DNA from: Rhodospirillaceae bacterium bin65
GTDB taxonomy: Bacteria > Pseudomonadota > Alphaproteobacteria > Bin65
NCBI GenBank assembly: GCA_002238725.1
Contig: MPMX01000035.1
Location: 1 to 46,040, forward strand
DNA: 46,040 nucleotides
Direction of reading: 5' to 3'
Shown here piece after piece: positions 8,989 to 17,949 of the stretch; the first letter of the stretch is position 1, and each line of letters opens with the position of its first letter. Position numbers and translations under genes: made by a program. The notes under the pieces are model-generated. The model was not told the DNA's origin. It worked only from the letters and a program-made list of their open reading frames with translations, and ran no database searches.

Positions 8989-9281
8989 GCCTGTCTCCAG
9001 TCCGCCGCCAGCCGTCCGGCGTTCTCGATGTCGCGTCTCTGGCTGCCCTTGTCGCCGCCGCAAAGCAGGACAACCGTCCGGCCTTCGCGTATGAAATAGA
9101 GGCGGTAGCCGGGTCCGTGGTGAACGCGCATTTCCGATATGCCTCCGCCCACAGGCCCGGTGTCGCCGAAATTGCCTAGCGAAACATTTCGCAGGCGCGC
9201 ATTGATCCGGGCAACCGCGCTGCGGTCGCGCAGACCGCGAATCCAGCGCTTGAAGGTCGCGCCTTCGATTATGTCGATCAT
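8985..9281 (-). CDS. RelE/HigB-family toxin (addiction-module killer)
   Basis: A 98-residue protein of the 'addiction module killer' branch of the RelE/ParE fold. It shows FKRWIRGLRDRSAVARINAR near the N-terminus, then GNFGDTGPVGGGISEMRVHH, GPGYRLYF and LLCGGDKGSQ. Relatives cleave mRNA at the ribosome. It overlaps the antitoxin by four bases. The module is convergent with the P450 and lies between two copies of the P450 3' end, which suggests it arrived as an insertion or through a local duplication. Confidence 0.9.
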   Translation of the reverse strand: MIDIIEGATFKRWIRGLRDRSAVARINARLRNVSLGNFGDTGPVGGGISEMRVHHGPGYRLYFIREGRTVVLLCGGDKGSQRRDIENAGRLAADWRQA

Positions 9282-9391
9282 TCGCGATATGTCAACTTTG
9301 GTTCACAGTCCGTCAAGGATAACCGCGGGCCGGTCTTTCTGCCGGGTGGCGGTGCAGGGCCAGACCCGGCCTCGCCATGCGGAGAACGCCC

Positions 9392-9447
9392 CCCTGGTCC
9401 GACAGCATCCTCAACCGCGGCATGCTGCACATGCGGGTGCGGGTGTA
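9392..9447 (+). repeat. 56-bp direct repeat, right copy (orphan P450 3' end)
   Basis: An exact copy of 8596-8651, ending in TAA instead of TAG. Upstream the similarity decays quickly (AMRRTPPW here, AMAEDDPPW in the gene), so this is only a remnant. Five bases later the family 2 palindrome begins. Confidence 0.93.
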
Positions 9448-9452
9448 AGGCG

Positions 9453-9569
9453 TCCCTCGATACGGCGCGCGAGCGCGCCTACTCGGGATGAGGGGAAATA
9501 TGTTGGGGCTTTTGTTTCGAACACACCCTCATCCCGAGTAGGCCCCCGGAAGGGGGCCGTATCGAGGGG
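9453..9569. repeat. Family 2 long palindrome, copy 1
   Basis: The outer arms are CCCTCGATACGG and CCGTATCGAGGG. The inner arms are GCCTACTCGGGATGAGGG and CCCTCATCCCGAGTAGGC, separated by about 25 bases. It can form a very long hairpin or cruciform. It lies between the orphan P450 fragment and the convergent redoxin gene and could stop transcription from both sides. Confidence 0.85.
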
Positions 9570-9572
9570 CGC

Positions 9573-10196
9573 TCAATACGCGTATTTCACCGAGCAGCCG
9601 TATTGACGCGTTACCGGTTGGCTGACCTTGCGGCCGGCGGCGATTTCATCGAGCGCCGCGGTCACATAGTTTTTCGCCCGCGGAATGTCGGCGGGATTGG
9701 CCGAGCGGATGCTGTCGATCGCGCCCATGTAGAGCAGCGTGCCATCCTTGCCGACGATGAACATGTGTGGCGTGTTGGTCGCTTCGTATTTCCGCCCGAT
9801 GACCCCCTTCGGATCGAGAATGACGTGGCTCGGCGCCGCGCCGCGGGTCTTGGACAGCCGGTTCGCTTCGGCGCCGTCGACATGGCCCTGCCGGCCGGGC
9901 GCGGACGAAATGATGCTCAGCCAGACCGCGCCCTTCGCGCGCGCCGATTTCTGGGTCTTCTGCATGTTGCCGGCGCCGTAATGCTTCGAGACATAGGGGC
10001 AGCCGTGGTTGGTCCATTCCAGCACGACCAGCGTGCCCCGCAGGGCCGAAAGCGTCACCGAAGCGCCGTTGCTGTCGACGCCGGTGAAGTCCGGCGCCGG
10101 CCGGCCGACTTCGGGCGTGGACGCCGCCGCAGGGACCGAAGCCAGCAATGCGGCGGCAAAGGCCGTTGCGGTCAGGGTCTTCAGGCGCTTGGTCAT
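9573..10196 (-). CDS. Periplasmic redoxin (peroxiredoxin/TlpA-like thioredoxin fold)
   Basis: A 207-residue protein with a clear signal peptide (KRLKTLTATAFAAALLASV, cleavage near ASA/AAS at about 25). An AhpC/TSA-type fold follows. The active-site segment is WTNHGCPYVSKHY with C66 and no second cysteine in CxxC spacing. A second cysteine, C201, lies in the C-terminal tail. This pattern suits the PRX-like group of exported redoxins. It lies 51 bases downstream of the DsbD-like gene on the same strand, so its oxidised cysteine is plausibly reduced by that transporter. The substrate is unknown. Confidence 0.85.
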   Translation of the reverse strand: MTKRLKTLTATAFAAALLASVPAAASTPEVGRPAPDFTGVDSNGASVTLSALRGTLVVLEWTNHGCPYVSKHYGAGNMQKTQKSARAKGAVWLSIISSAPGRQGHVDGAEANRLSKTRGAAPSHVILDPKGVIGRKYEATNTPHMFIVGKDGTLLYMGAIDSIRSANPADIPRAKNYVTAALDEIAAGRKVSQPVTRQYGCSVKYAY

Positions 10197-10247
10197 CGGT
10201 CTCCTCCTCGTTTCCCGTATCGGTGTTCCGGCCGCGGCGGCCGGCGG

Positions 10248-12491
10248 TCAGTTGCCGGACCGTTCGGCCCGTTTGGCCTCCGCGGCCATGCTGCGGATCG
10301 CCGCGATCGTGCCGCCCTCGGTCAGGATTTGCGGCAGCAGCATCGGCTGTTTCGGCGATCCCTTCGGCGGATAGATCACATAAAGCGGCACGCCGGAGCG
10401 GCCGAAGGCGGCCAGATGCCGGGTGATGACCGGATCGCGCCGGGTCCAGTCGCCCTTGAGCGTTGCCATTCCGGCCGCGTCGACCGCCTGCCGGACGCTC
10501 TCCAGCCGCAGCACGACCTTCTCGTTGGCGATACAGGTGATGCACCAGGCCGCCGTGAAATTGATCAGGACCGGCCGGCCTTCCGCGCGCCGTTGCGCCA
10601 GCCGCGCTTCGGAGAACGGCTCCCAGACGATTCCCGTGGCGGCGGCGGACTCCGGTGCCCGGTCGGCCCGGACCGGGGCCGGTGCGCCGCCGTCGGCGTA
10701 ACGCACCATGGCAAAGGCGGCGACAACGGCCAGAGCGGCGAGGCCGATGCCGGCCGGGCGCCAGCGGCCGGACGCGCCGGCGCTCGCCTGCCAGAGCCAG
10801 ACGGCGAAGCTGAGCAGGATCGCGCCGGCGAGCGCGCCGAGCAGCGCCGCATCGCCGGCCTGCAGGGACAGGACCCAGATCAGCCACGCCGCCGTCGCAA
10901 ACATCGGGAAGGCGAGGAACTGCTTGAACCGGACCATCCACGGCCCCGGCTTCGGCAACAGGCGCAGCAGGGGCGGCGCCAGGCTGAGCAGCAGGAACGG
11001 CAGGGCAAGGCCGAAACCGAGGGCCAGCATCACCGCCATGGCGACCGCCGCGGTCTGGCCGAGCGCGAAGCCGACCGCCGCGCCCATGAAGGGCGCCGTG
11101 CACGGCGTGGCGACGATGACGGCGAGCACGCCGGTGAAGAAGGAGCCGGAGAGGCCGGCGCGTCCGGCCAGGCTGCCGCCGATGCCGGCGAAACGGCCGC
11201 CGATCTCGAACAGTCCGGCGAAATTCAGGCCGATCAGCACCATGAGATACGCCATGAGCAGGACGAACACCGGCTCCTGGAGCTGGAAGCCCCAGCCGGC
11301 CGCCTCGCCGGCGGCGCGCACCGCCAGCAGCACGGCGCCGACGATGGCGAAACTCGCCAGAACGCCGGCGGCATAAGCGAAGCCGTGCCGCGCCATCCCC
11401 TGGCCTTTGCCCCGGCCCTGGTTGGCGTGGCGGGCGAAGCTCAACGCCTTGACCGCCAGCACCGGCAGCACGCAGGGCATCAGGTTCAGGATCAGGCCGC
11501 CGAGCAGGGCCAGGGCTACGGCCTCCCAGAAGCCGATCGAAAATCCGGAGTCCGCCTCGATGGCGGTCAGACGAAAGGCCTGGGTAACCGTGCCGCCGTC
11601 GCCCAGTTTCTCCTTGAGCACGAGCAGGCCGCCGACCTCCGTTATCGGTTTTGCCGCCTTGCCGCGCTGCGTTTCGAGGGTGAGCGCACGGTCCGTCACG
11701 GTCAGTTTCTGCGGCGCGGCATATTTCACCACGCCGTGGCCGTAGGGATAGAACCAGGCGTCTTCGATGACCTCGCGCTTCAGGCCCGCCGCTGCAACAT
11801 CGAGCCGGAACCTCTTGTCCTCAAAACGGAATTGCGCGGACCATGGCGACGGTTTCGGCAGCGCGGCCCGCGCCTTGCGGAAGATCGGGCCGGCGCGGAG
11901 GTCGGCAACCGGCGCGCCGCCGGCAACCGGCAGGCTGAGTTTCAGCACCCCCTCTTCCGGGATGCAGACCTCCTCGCAGACCAGCCAGAAGACGTTCGCC
12001 GTGAGGGTTGCATTTGGCCCGGGCCGGGCGTCCTTCGGCACTGTAATCGGCACCATGTGGATCGCCTCGTCGCTGTAGCCGTAGTTCGCCAGCGGCCCGA
12101 CCGGGATGCGCTCCGGCGGCAGCCAGACGATCTCGCCGGCCGCATACCCTTTCGGAAGGGCCCAGTCGATCCGCGTCGCCTCGCCCGAATCGCCGGCGTT
12201 GCGCCAATAGGTGTGCCATTTCGGGATGATATTGAAATAGAGCGCCACCCAGGCGGTCGCGCCGGGCCGCAGCGTCGTGTGCTCGCTCAGCAGTTCCGCC
12301 GTGACGTGCTTCGTTTTGAAGACCGGCCCCGCCGGAGCGTCCTGCTGCGCGCCGCCCTGCGGCTTCAGGCCGGGCAGGTCGAGGCCGCGCAGCGTGCCCG
12401 GCTGCGATGTCTGCGCAACAGCCTGGCCGGCTATCGCAAGCCCGGCCAGCAGCGACAGGCACGCCATCCATCGAAAGAATATTCCAATCAT
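10248..12491 (-). CDS. DsbD/ScsB-like protein-disulfide reductase
   Basis: A 747-residue three-part electron transporter. A signal peptide is followed by a periplasmic DsbD-alpha-like domain with C172 and C176 (VCEEVCIPEEG). About eight membrane segments follow between roughly residues 310 and 590, including LNLMPCVLPVLAVK and ATPCTAPFMGAAVG with one conserved cysteine each. The C-terminal thioredoxin domain has the active site AAWCITC (C650/C653). It should carry electrons from cytoplasmic thioredoxin to periplasmic partners. The downstream redoxin is the obvious candidate acceptor. The length and CxxxC N-domain are closer to ScsB than to E. coli DsbD. Confidence 0.92.
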   Translation of the reverse strand: MIGIFFRWMACLSLLAGLAIAGQAVAQTSQPGTLRGLDLPGLKPQGGAQQDAPAGPVFKTKHVTAELLSEHTTLRPGATAWVALYFNIIPKWHTYWRNAGDSGEATRIDWALPKGYAAGEIVWLPPERIPVGPLANYGYSDEAIHMVPITVPKDARPGPNATLTANVFWLVCEEVCIPEEGVLKLSLPVAGGAPVADLRAGPIFRKARAALPKPSPWSAQFRFEDKRFRLDVAAAGLKREVIEDAWFYPYGHGVVKYAAPQKLTVTDRALTLETQRGKAAKPITEVGGLLVLKEKLGDGGTVTQAFRLTAIEADSGFSIGFWEAVALALLGGLILNLMPCVLPVLAVKALSFARHANQGRGKGQGMARHGFAYAAGVLASFAIVGAVLLAVRAAGEAAGWGFQLQEPVFVLLMAYLMVLIGLNFAGLFEIGGRFAGIGGSLAGRAGLSGSFFTGVLAVIVATPCTAPFMGAAVGFALGQTAAVAMAVMLALGFGLALPFLLLSLAPPLLRLLPKPGPWMVRFKQFLAFPMFATAAWLIWVLSLQAGDAALLGALAGAILLSFAVWLWQASAGASGRWRPAGIGLAALAVVAAFAMVRYADGGAPAPVRADRAPESAAATGIVWEPFSEARLAQRRAEGRPVLINFTAAWCITCIANEKVVLRLESVRQAVDAAGMATLKGDWTRRDPVITRHLAAFGRSGVPLYVIYPPKGSPKQPMLLPQILTEGGTIAAIRSMAAEAKRAERSGN

Positions 12492-12703
12492 TCCAGTGCG
12501 TTACCGGCCTAATTGGCGGAATTGTCGGCGGCTGACGGAACATGGGCGGCCGGCCGCCGGGTGGCAAGGCCGCGGAAAATCGCAGCTTATCACTTTCGCG
12601 CCATTGCGCCTCATGCGCCGCGGCGGCTGGCTACTGGCAATCCGGCCGGGCGCTGGTGTAAACAACCGGCGACGATTTCAGGCAGTTTCGGGAGGAAAAT
12701 GCC

Positions 12704-14347
12704 ATGGCCGGCTCGGTCGCCACCATCATGGATTATCCACTCACGCTCAATCACTTGCTCGGGCGAATGAAGGACGTTTATCCGACGCAGGAGGTGGTGT
12801 CCCAGCGGCCCGACAAATCCGTCCTGCGCCAGACCTATGCCGAGACCTGCGACCGGGCGGAGAAGCTGGCCCGGGCGCTGGTCAAGGCCGGCGTGAAGAA
12901 GGGCGACCGGGTGGCGACCCTGGCCTGGAACCACAGCGCGCATCTGGAATGCTATTACGGCATCCCGGCGGCCGGCGGCGTCATGCATACGCTCAACCTG
13001 CGGCTCGGCCCGGCCGACATCGGCTATATCGCGACCCATGCCGACGACAGGATCGTCATCGTTGACGATGTTCTGCTGCCGCTCTACGAGCAGTTCAGGG
13101 ACCGGATGCCGGCGCACCGCACCGTCGTCATCCCGTTCGGCGGGCCGGTGCCGGACGGCATGGAAAGCTATGAGGATTTCCTTGAGACCGGGGACGCCGA
13201 TATCGCGCTGCCGGAGATCGACGAAACCGACGGCTGCGCCATGTGCTACACCTCCGGCACGACCGGCGACCCCAAAGGCGTGATCTACTCGCACCGGGGC
13301 ATGGTGCTCCATTCGATGGTCGGCGCCCAGCCCGACATGCTGAATTTCAGTATGAACGACTGCATCCTGCCGGTCGTGCCGATGTTCCACGCCAACGCCT
13401 GGGGCATCCCCTACGCCGCGACGATGACCGGCGCCAAGCTCGTCTTCCCCGGCCCGCATCTGGATGCCGACAGCCTGATCGCCCAGTTCATCGAAGAGAA
13501 GGTTACCTTCTCCGGCGGCGTGCCGACGGTCTGGCTCGGCATCATCCAGACCATCGAGAAGGATCCGGCGAAATACGAAGCCTTGCGCGGGCTGCGCACG
13601 GTGGTCGGCGGCTCGGCCGCGCCGCCGGCCGTGATCCGGCGCTTCCAGGATTTCGGCATCACCGTGCTGCACGCCTGGGGCATGACGGAAATGTCGCCGC
13701 TCGGCACGGTCGCCAACGTCAAGCCCCATCTCGCGACGCAGGGCGAGGAGATCTATTTCGACTACCGCTCGAAGCAAGGCTACGCGGCGCCCTTCGTCGA
13801 CCTGCGCCACCGCGACGGCGACGGCAATATCCTGCCGTGGGACGGCGAATCGATGGGCGAACTGGAGGTCCGCGGGCCCTGGATCGCCAGCAGCTACTTC
13901 AATTATCCCGAAGCGGACGATCGCTGGAGCGACGACGGCTGGTTCCGCACCGGCGATATCGTGACAATGGACAGCGAAGGCTATGTCCAGATCACCGACC
14001 GCTCGAAGGACGTCATCAAGTCCGGCGGCGAATGGATCAGCTCGGTCGATCTGGAGAACGCCATCATGGGCCATCCGGCGGTCAAGGAAGCCGCGGTGAT
14101 CGCCCTGCCCCACACGAAATGGGACGAGCGGCCCCTCGCCTGCATCGTGCTCAAGGACGGCGAATCGCTGACCAAGGCGGAGCTGGACAGGCATCTTTCG
14201 ATCGACTTCGCCAAATGGCAGCTCCCGGACGACCTCGTGATGATCGAAGAAGTGCCCAAGACCTCGACCGGCAAGTTCCAGAAACTGACCCTGCGCAACC
14301 GCTTCGCCGACTGGCAATGGGGCGCAGACCGGCGGATGGCGGGCTAG
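12704..14347 (+). CDS. Fatty-acyl-CoA ligase (AMP-binding)
   Basis: A 547-residue member of the adenylate-forming family that activates a carboxylic acid to its CoA thioester. The P-loop is YTSGTTGDPKG (residues 182-192). HAWGMTEMSP lies near 324, and the C-terminal lysine motif KTSTGKFQK lies near 520. It resembles the AlkK-type medium/long-chain ligases. A good ribosome site (GGGAGGAAAA) decides the start. It is divergent from the DsbD-like gene, and hpt follows after two bases. It could supply acyl-CoA to the dehydrogenase/MaoC set at 3.7-6.9 kb. Confidence 0.93.
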   Translation: MAGSVATIMDYPLTLNHLLGRMKDVYPTQEVVSQRPDKSVLRQTYAETCDRAEKLARALVKAGVKKGDRVATLAWNHSAHLECYYGIPAAGGVMHTLNLRLGPADIGYIATHADDRIVIVDDVLLPLYEQFRDRMPAHRTVVIPFGGPVPDGMESYEDFLETGDADIALPEIDETDGCAMCYTSGTTGDPKGVIYSHRGMVLHSMVGAQPDMLNFSMNDCILPVVPMFHANAWGIPYAATMTGAKLVFPGPHLDADSLIAQFIEEKVTFSGGVPTVWLGIIQTIEKDPAKYEALRGLRTVVGGSAAPPAVIRRFQDFGITVLHAWGMTEMSPLGTVANVKPHLATQGEEIYFDYRSKQGYAAPFVDLRHRDGDGNILPWDGESMGELEVRGPWIASSYFNYPEADDRWSDDGWFRTGDIVTMDSEGYVQITDRSKDVIKSGGEWISSVDLENAIMGHPAVKEAAVIALPHTKWDERPLACIVLKDGESLTKAELDRHLSIDFAKWQLPDDLVMIEEVPKTSTGKFQKLTLRNRFADWQWGADRRMAG

Positions 14348-14349
14348 AC

Positions 14350-14904
14350 ATGGCCGCCCCCCCAAAACGCAGCGGCGATGAGGCGCCGCCGACGGCGCTG
14401 TTCGCCGCCACCGACATCTCCCGGCGGGTCGATTCGCTGGCTGCCGGGATTTCAAAGGCCATGGGGCCGGATTTCGTCCTGCTCTGCGTCCTGAACGGCG
14501 CGTTCATCTTTACCGCGGACCTGGCCCGGGCGCTGGCGGCGCGCGGGTGCCGGCCGCGCATCGAGTTCGCCAGCTTCAAGAGCTACGGCAGTTCGACGGA
14601 GAGTTCCGGCCGGGTTCGGCTGATCGGCGAATTTCCGGCCAACCTGGCCGGGGAGCGGGTTCTGCTGGTCGACGACATACTGGATACCGGCCGGACGCTG
14701 CTGACCGCGCGCATGATGGTGGAGGACGCCGGCGCCGAAAAGGTCGCAACCTGCGTGCTGCTCGACAAGCCGGCGCGCCGGGCCGCGCCGGTGGAGGCCG
14801 ACTATGTCGGCTTCTCCATCGACGATGTCTTCGTGGTCGGCTACGGCATCGATTACGCCGAGAAATTCCGCTACCTGCCCGACCTAGCGCATATCTCGGG
14901 GTAG
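14350..14904 (+). CDS. hpt: Hypoxanthine phosphoribosyltransferase
   Basis: A 184-residue type I phosphoribosyltransferase. The PRPP-binding loop is RVLLVDDILDTGRTL, and LLCVLNGAFIFTADL and ASFKSYG segments are typical of hypoxanthine/xanthine-guanine enzymes. It salvages purine bases to nucleotides. The C-terminal FVVGYGIDYAEKFRYLPD matches the end of the family. It starts two bases after the acyl-CoA ligase stop, so the pair is very likely co-transcribed, although the functions are unrelated. Confidence 0.93.
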   Translation: MAAPPKRSGDEAPPTALFAATDISRRVDSLAAGISKAMGPDFVLLCVLNGAFIFTADLARALAARGCRPRIEFASFKSYGSSTESSGRVRLIGEFPANLAGERVLLVDDILDTGRTLLTARMMVEDAGAEKVATCVLLDKPARRAAPVEADYVGFSIDDVFVVGYGIDYAEKFRYLPDLAHISG

Positions 14905-14929
14905 CGCCGGAGCCGGCCCCGCTCCCGGT

Positions 14930-15390
14930 CGACATTTCGATCCGGCTCTCACCCAGGCCCGTCTTTTCGACCGGATCCCCGGAATTTTTCCGGGGCGTAG
15001 TGGAGGAAACTTTGGGATTTATTTGCTTGACTATGCAGTGCCGGAATTCCCACCACGGCGAGAGGAAGCCGGTGGAAACTGCAAAGGCCGGTCGTTCGTC
15101 GATGTCCGAATAACACCAACATTGCCGCCCCGGACTTGATCCGGGGCCCAGGAGCCACGAGGCGAAGCCGTGCCGGGCGACTCTGGTCCCCGGATTTTCG
15201 CTTCGCTCCATCCGGGGTGGCACTGAGGGGAATTTACGGCAGCGGCTATCGGAGCGGCAGTGGGCCGCAAACGCATAGTTACAGGTATAACCCCCAAATC
15301 TCTCCGGTACGGCGCTTCGACCCCGATTCCGCGGCGGAAAGATATCTCCACTCCGCCGCCTGGCGGGCGGCTCCAGTCGATATGACGGTT
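14930..15390. repeat. Composite nested-palindrome element, locus D
   Basis: This fills the 517-bp convergent gap between hpt and the Rieske gene. Degenerate outer arms (GACATTTCGATCCGGCTC on the left, GGCTCCAGTCGATATGACGG on the right) enclose three parts. There is a perfect 8-bp hairpin (14977-14984 with 14988-14995), a ~110-bp segment related to 20134-20240, and family 1 copy D. The order of parts matches locus E at 20005-20519. No gene is seen inside. Confidence 0.65.
15124..15295. repeat. Family 1 palindromic repeat, copy D, with structured tail
   Basis: It opens GCCGCCCCGGACTTGATCCG and has the matching arm CATCCGGGGTGGCACTGAGG. The tail lies at 15227-15295 (GGGGAATTTACGGC to AACCCCC). 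In this copy the central hairpin of the tail is GCGGC/GCCGC, one pair longer than in other copies. Confidence 0.75.
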
Positions 15391-15421
15391 CAGAGAGAGT
15401 CGATGTCCGTCTCGAAAAACC

Positions 15422-16546
15422 CTAACTCCGCCACCTCAACACCGTCTCCGTCACCGGGTTGCGGAAGTCGCGGCCTTCGGCGCGGGACGCCGCCAGCTCC
15501 TTCTTCAGCGCCAGGTACCATTTCGCCGGCGTGTCGGCGTCCGGCAGCAGCATCGCCGCGTCCGACTTCTTGCGGCCCTCGCGCTGGAGGTTCATCGCGG
15601 TGCGGTCCTGGTTCAGGAAGTTGCGCGTGGCCGGCACGACCAAGGGCTTCGCGAGCGTCATCAGCGGGTGCGACCAGTACATGACGTGATGCATCGCCGT
15701 CCGGTATTCCGCGATCGGCGTCATGGCGGTCAGGCCGACATAGTAGTGCCGGTCGCCCAGCGTCATATGCTCGACTCGGACGCCGGGCAGCCGAAAGCCG
15801 ATCTCCACGGTCTTCTGGCCGCGCAATAGGCGGATGATGCGGCTGTTGTCGCTCGGCGTGTGGCGCACCATGGTGAAGCCGAGGTCCGACGGCGCATAGC
15901 GCTTCGCCTTTTCCTTCAGCGTTTTCGACGACCGCCACAGCCAGGTGCGGTGGACATAGGCGCCATGAGCCGGGTCGATCAGCCCGATCACGGCGTCGTC
16001 GAAATGACATTCCAGTTCCAGGGTTTCGGCAATGCCCGGCCGGCCGCGCACCGGCATCTCGGGAATCGGCGGCAGACCCTCGTCGCCGGACCCGGCATCG
16101 TCGCCGAAATAGACCCAGACCAGATGCTGGACCTCGCGGCAGGGATAGGATTTGACGCCGATCCGGTCGAGACGGATATTCTTTGCGGTGTCCTCGACCA
16201 GCGAGGGAATCGCGCGGCACACGCCGTCGGTGCCGAACTGCCAGCCGTGATAGGCGCAGGTCACCGTTTCGCCGTCGAACCGGCCGGCCGAAAGCGGCAT
16301 CGCCCGGTGTGGACAGATATCCCGCATGGCGAACACCTTGCCGGCCTTGTCCCGGCCGATCAGCACCGGCTCGTCGAGCAGGGTGCGGTGAACCGCAGTG
16401 CCGCGCCTGAGCCGCATGCCCGGCATGGCGAGATACCAAAGGCCGCGCGGCGCGGCGGCAACGCCGCCCCCGGCGCCCCCAGGCGGGCCTGTCTGCGTCT
16501 CCGATCGAAATATCGGCGCGCTGCCGCCCATCTGCGTCTCCGCCAT
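15422..16546 (-). CDS. Rieske non-heme iron oxygenase, terminal subunit (VanA/CarAa-like)
   Basis: A 374-residue single-subunit oxygenase. The Rieske [2Fe-2S] ligands are C78, H80, C97 and H100 (CPHRAMP, CAYHGW). The mononuclear iron site shows DPAHGAYVH with D191, H194 and H199. It should use O2 and electrons from an unlinked reductase to hydroxylate or demethylate a ring-type substrate. No ferredoxin or reductase gene is nearby. The ATG at 16546 is chosen because GCAGGAG lies five bases upstream; an in-frame ATG at 16588 has no such site. It follows icd on the same strand. Confidence 0.9.
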   Translation of the reverse strand: MAETQMGGSAPIFRSETQTGPPGGAGGGVAAAPRGLWYLAMPGMRLRRGTAVHRTLLDEPVLIGRDKAGKVFAMRDICPHRAMPLSAGRFDGETVTCAYHGWQFGTDGVCRAIPSLVEDTAKNIRLDRIGVKSYPCREVQHLVWVYFGDDAGSGDEGLPPIPEMPVRGRPGIAETLELECHFDDAVIGLIDPAHGAYVHRTWLWRSSKTLKEKAKRYAPSDLGFTMVRHTPSDNSRIIRLLRGQKTVEIGFRLPGVRVEHMTLGDRHYYVGLTAMTPIAEYRTAMHHVMYWSHPLMTLAKPLVVPATRNFLNQDRTAMNLQREGRKKSDAAMLLPDADTPAKWYLALKKELAASRAEGRDFRNPVTETVLRWRS

Positions 16547-16635
16547 CGCTCCTGCCGCACCGATACCGGCGGCAGGAATGACGGACATGGCCCGGCCGGC
16601 CCGGCGGGGCAACCCCGGACCGGGCCCGAACCGGG

Positions 16636-17850
16636 TCAGCCGCCCATCCGCGCCTGCAGCCCCTCGTCCAGCTTCTCGAGGAATCCGCTGGTGGTCAGCC
16701 ATTCCTGGTCCGGCCCGATCAGCAGGGCGAGATCCTTGGTCATGAAGCCGTTCTCGACGGTTTCGACGCAAACCTTTTCCAGGGTCTCCGCAAAATCCGA
16801 AACCGCCGGCGTTTCGTCCCGTTCCCCGCGGAATTTCAGCCCGCGCGTCCAGGCGAAGATCGAGGCGATCGGGTTGGTCGAGGTTTCCTTGCCCTGCTGA
16901 TGCTGCCGGTAATGGCGGGTGACGGTGCCGTGCGCCGCCTCGGCCTCCGCGGTCCGGCCGTCGGCGGTCATCAGCACCGAGGTCATCAGGCCGAGCGAGC
17001 CGAAGCCCTGGGCCACGGTGTCGGACTGGACGTCGCCGTCGTAGTTCTTGCACGCCCAGACGAAACCGCCGGACCATTTCAGCGCCGCCGCCACCATGTC
17101 GTCGATCAGCCGGTGTTCGTAGCCGATCCCGGCTCGCTTGAACTTGTCGGCGAAGTCGGCCTCGAAAACCTCCTGGAACAGATCCTTGAAGCGGCCGTCA
17201 TAGGCCTTCATGATCGTGTTCTTGGTCGACAGGTAGACGTCGCAGTTCCGGTTCAGCCCGTAGTTGAACGAGGCGCGGGCGAAATCCCGGATCGACGCGT
17301 CCAGGTTGTACATAGCCATCGTGACGCCGCCGCCGGGGAAGTGGTAGACCTCCCGTTCGATCATCGTGCCGTCATCGCCGTCGAAGCGGATCGTCAGCTT
17401 GCCGCTGCCCGGCACGACGAAATCGGTCGCGCGGTACTGGTCGCCGAAGGCGTGGCGGCCGATGATGATTGGCTCGGTCCAGCCCGGCACCAGGCGCGGC
17501 ACGTTGCGGCAGATGATCGGCTCGCGGAACACGGTGCCGCCCAGAATGTTGCGGATCGTGCCGTTGGGCGATTTCCACATCTGCTTGAGGCCGAACTCCT
17601 CGACCCGGGCCTCGTCCGGCGTGATGGTCGCGCATTTGACGCCGACGCCGTGCTCCTTGATCGCGTTCGCGGCGTCGATGGTGATCCGGTCGTCGGTCTC
17701 GTCGCGCTTCTGGATGCTCAGGTCGTAATAGTGCAGGTCGATATCGAGATAAGGCAGGATCAGCTTGTCCTTGATGAACTGCCAGATGATCCGGGTCATT
17801 TCATCGCCGTCGATCTCGATAACCGGCCGGGCGACCTTGATTTTGCTCAT
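16636..17850 (-). CDS. icd: NADP-dependent isocitrate dehydrogenase (eukaryote-like type)
   Basis: A 404-residue enzyme of the dimeric type shared by mitochondria and alphaproteobacteria, converting isocitrate to 2-oxoglutarate. Recognisable segments include [38 protein letters not shown] and [20 protein letters not shown]. The length is normal. The segment [14 protein letters not shown] is the family's typical cofactor/substrate region. No strong Shine-Dalgarno is seen before the ATG. It is followed on the same strand by the Rieske oxygenase. Confidence 0.96.
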   Translation of the reverse strand: MSKIKVARPVIEIDGDEMTRIIWQFIKDKLILPYLDIDLHYYDLSIQKRDETDDRITIDAANAIKEHGVGVKCATITPDEARVEEFGLKQMWKSPNGTIRNILGGTVFREPIICRNVPRLVPGWTEPIIIGRHAFGDQYRATDFVVPGSGKLTIRFDGDDGTMIEREVYHFPGGGVTMAMYNLDASIRDFARASFNYGLNRNCDVYLSTKNTIMKAYDGRFKDLFQEVFEADFADKFKRAGIGYEHRLIDDMVAAALKWSGGFVWACKNYDGDVQSDTVAQGFGSLGLMTSVLMTADGRTAEAEAAHGTVTRHYRQHQQGKETSTNPIASIFAWTRGLKFRGERDETPAVSDFAETLEKVCVETVENGFMTKDLALLIGPDQEWLTTSGFLEKLDEGLQARMGG

Positions 17851-17949
17851 GTCGAAGTGTCCAGATTTAGCGGAGGCGAATTCATTGGAAGGGTGCGCCG
17901 GCGGCGCGACGATGGCGGTGCCGCACGATGGCGCCGGACGACCGGCCGG

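Noticed and set aside
9603..12512. A 969-codon plus-strand open frame over the redoxin and DsbD-like genes
   Set aside because: Arg/Gly/Glu-rich shadow sequence; the minus-strand genes there have signal peptides, membrane helices and CxxC motifs.
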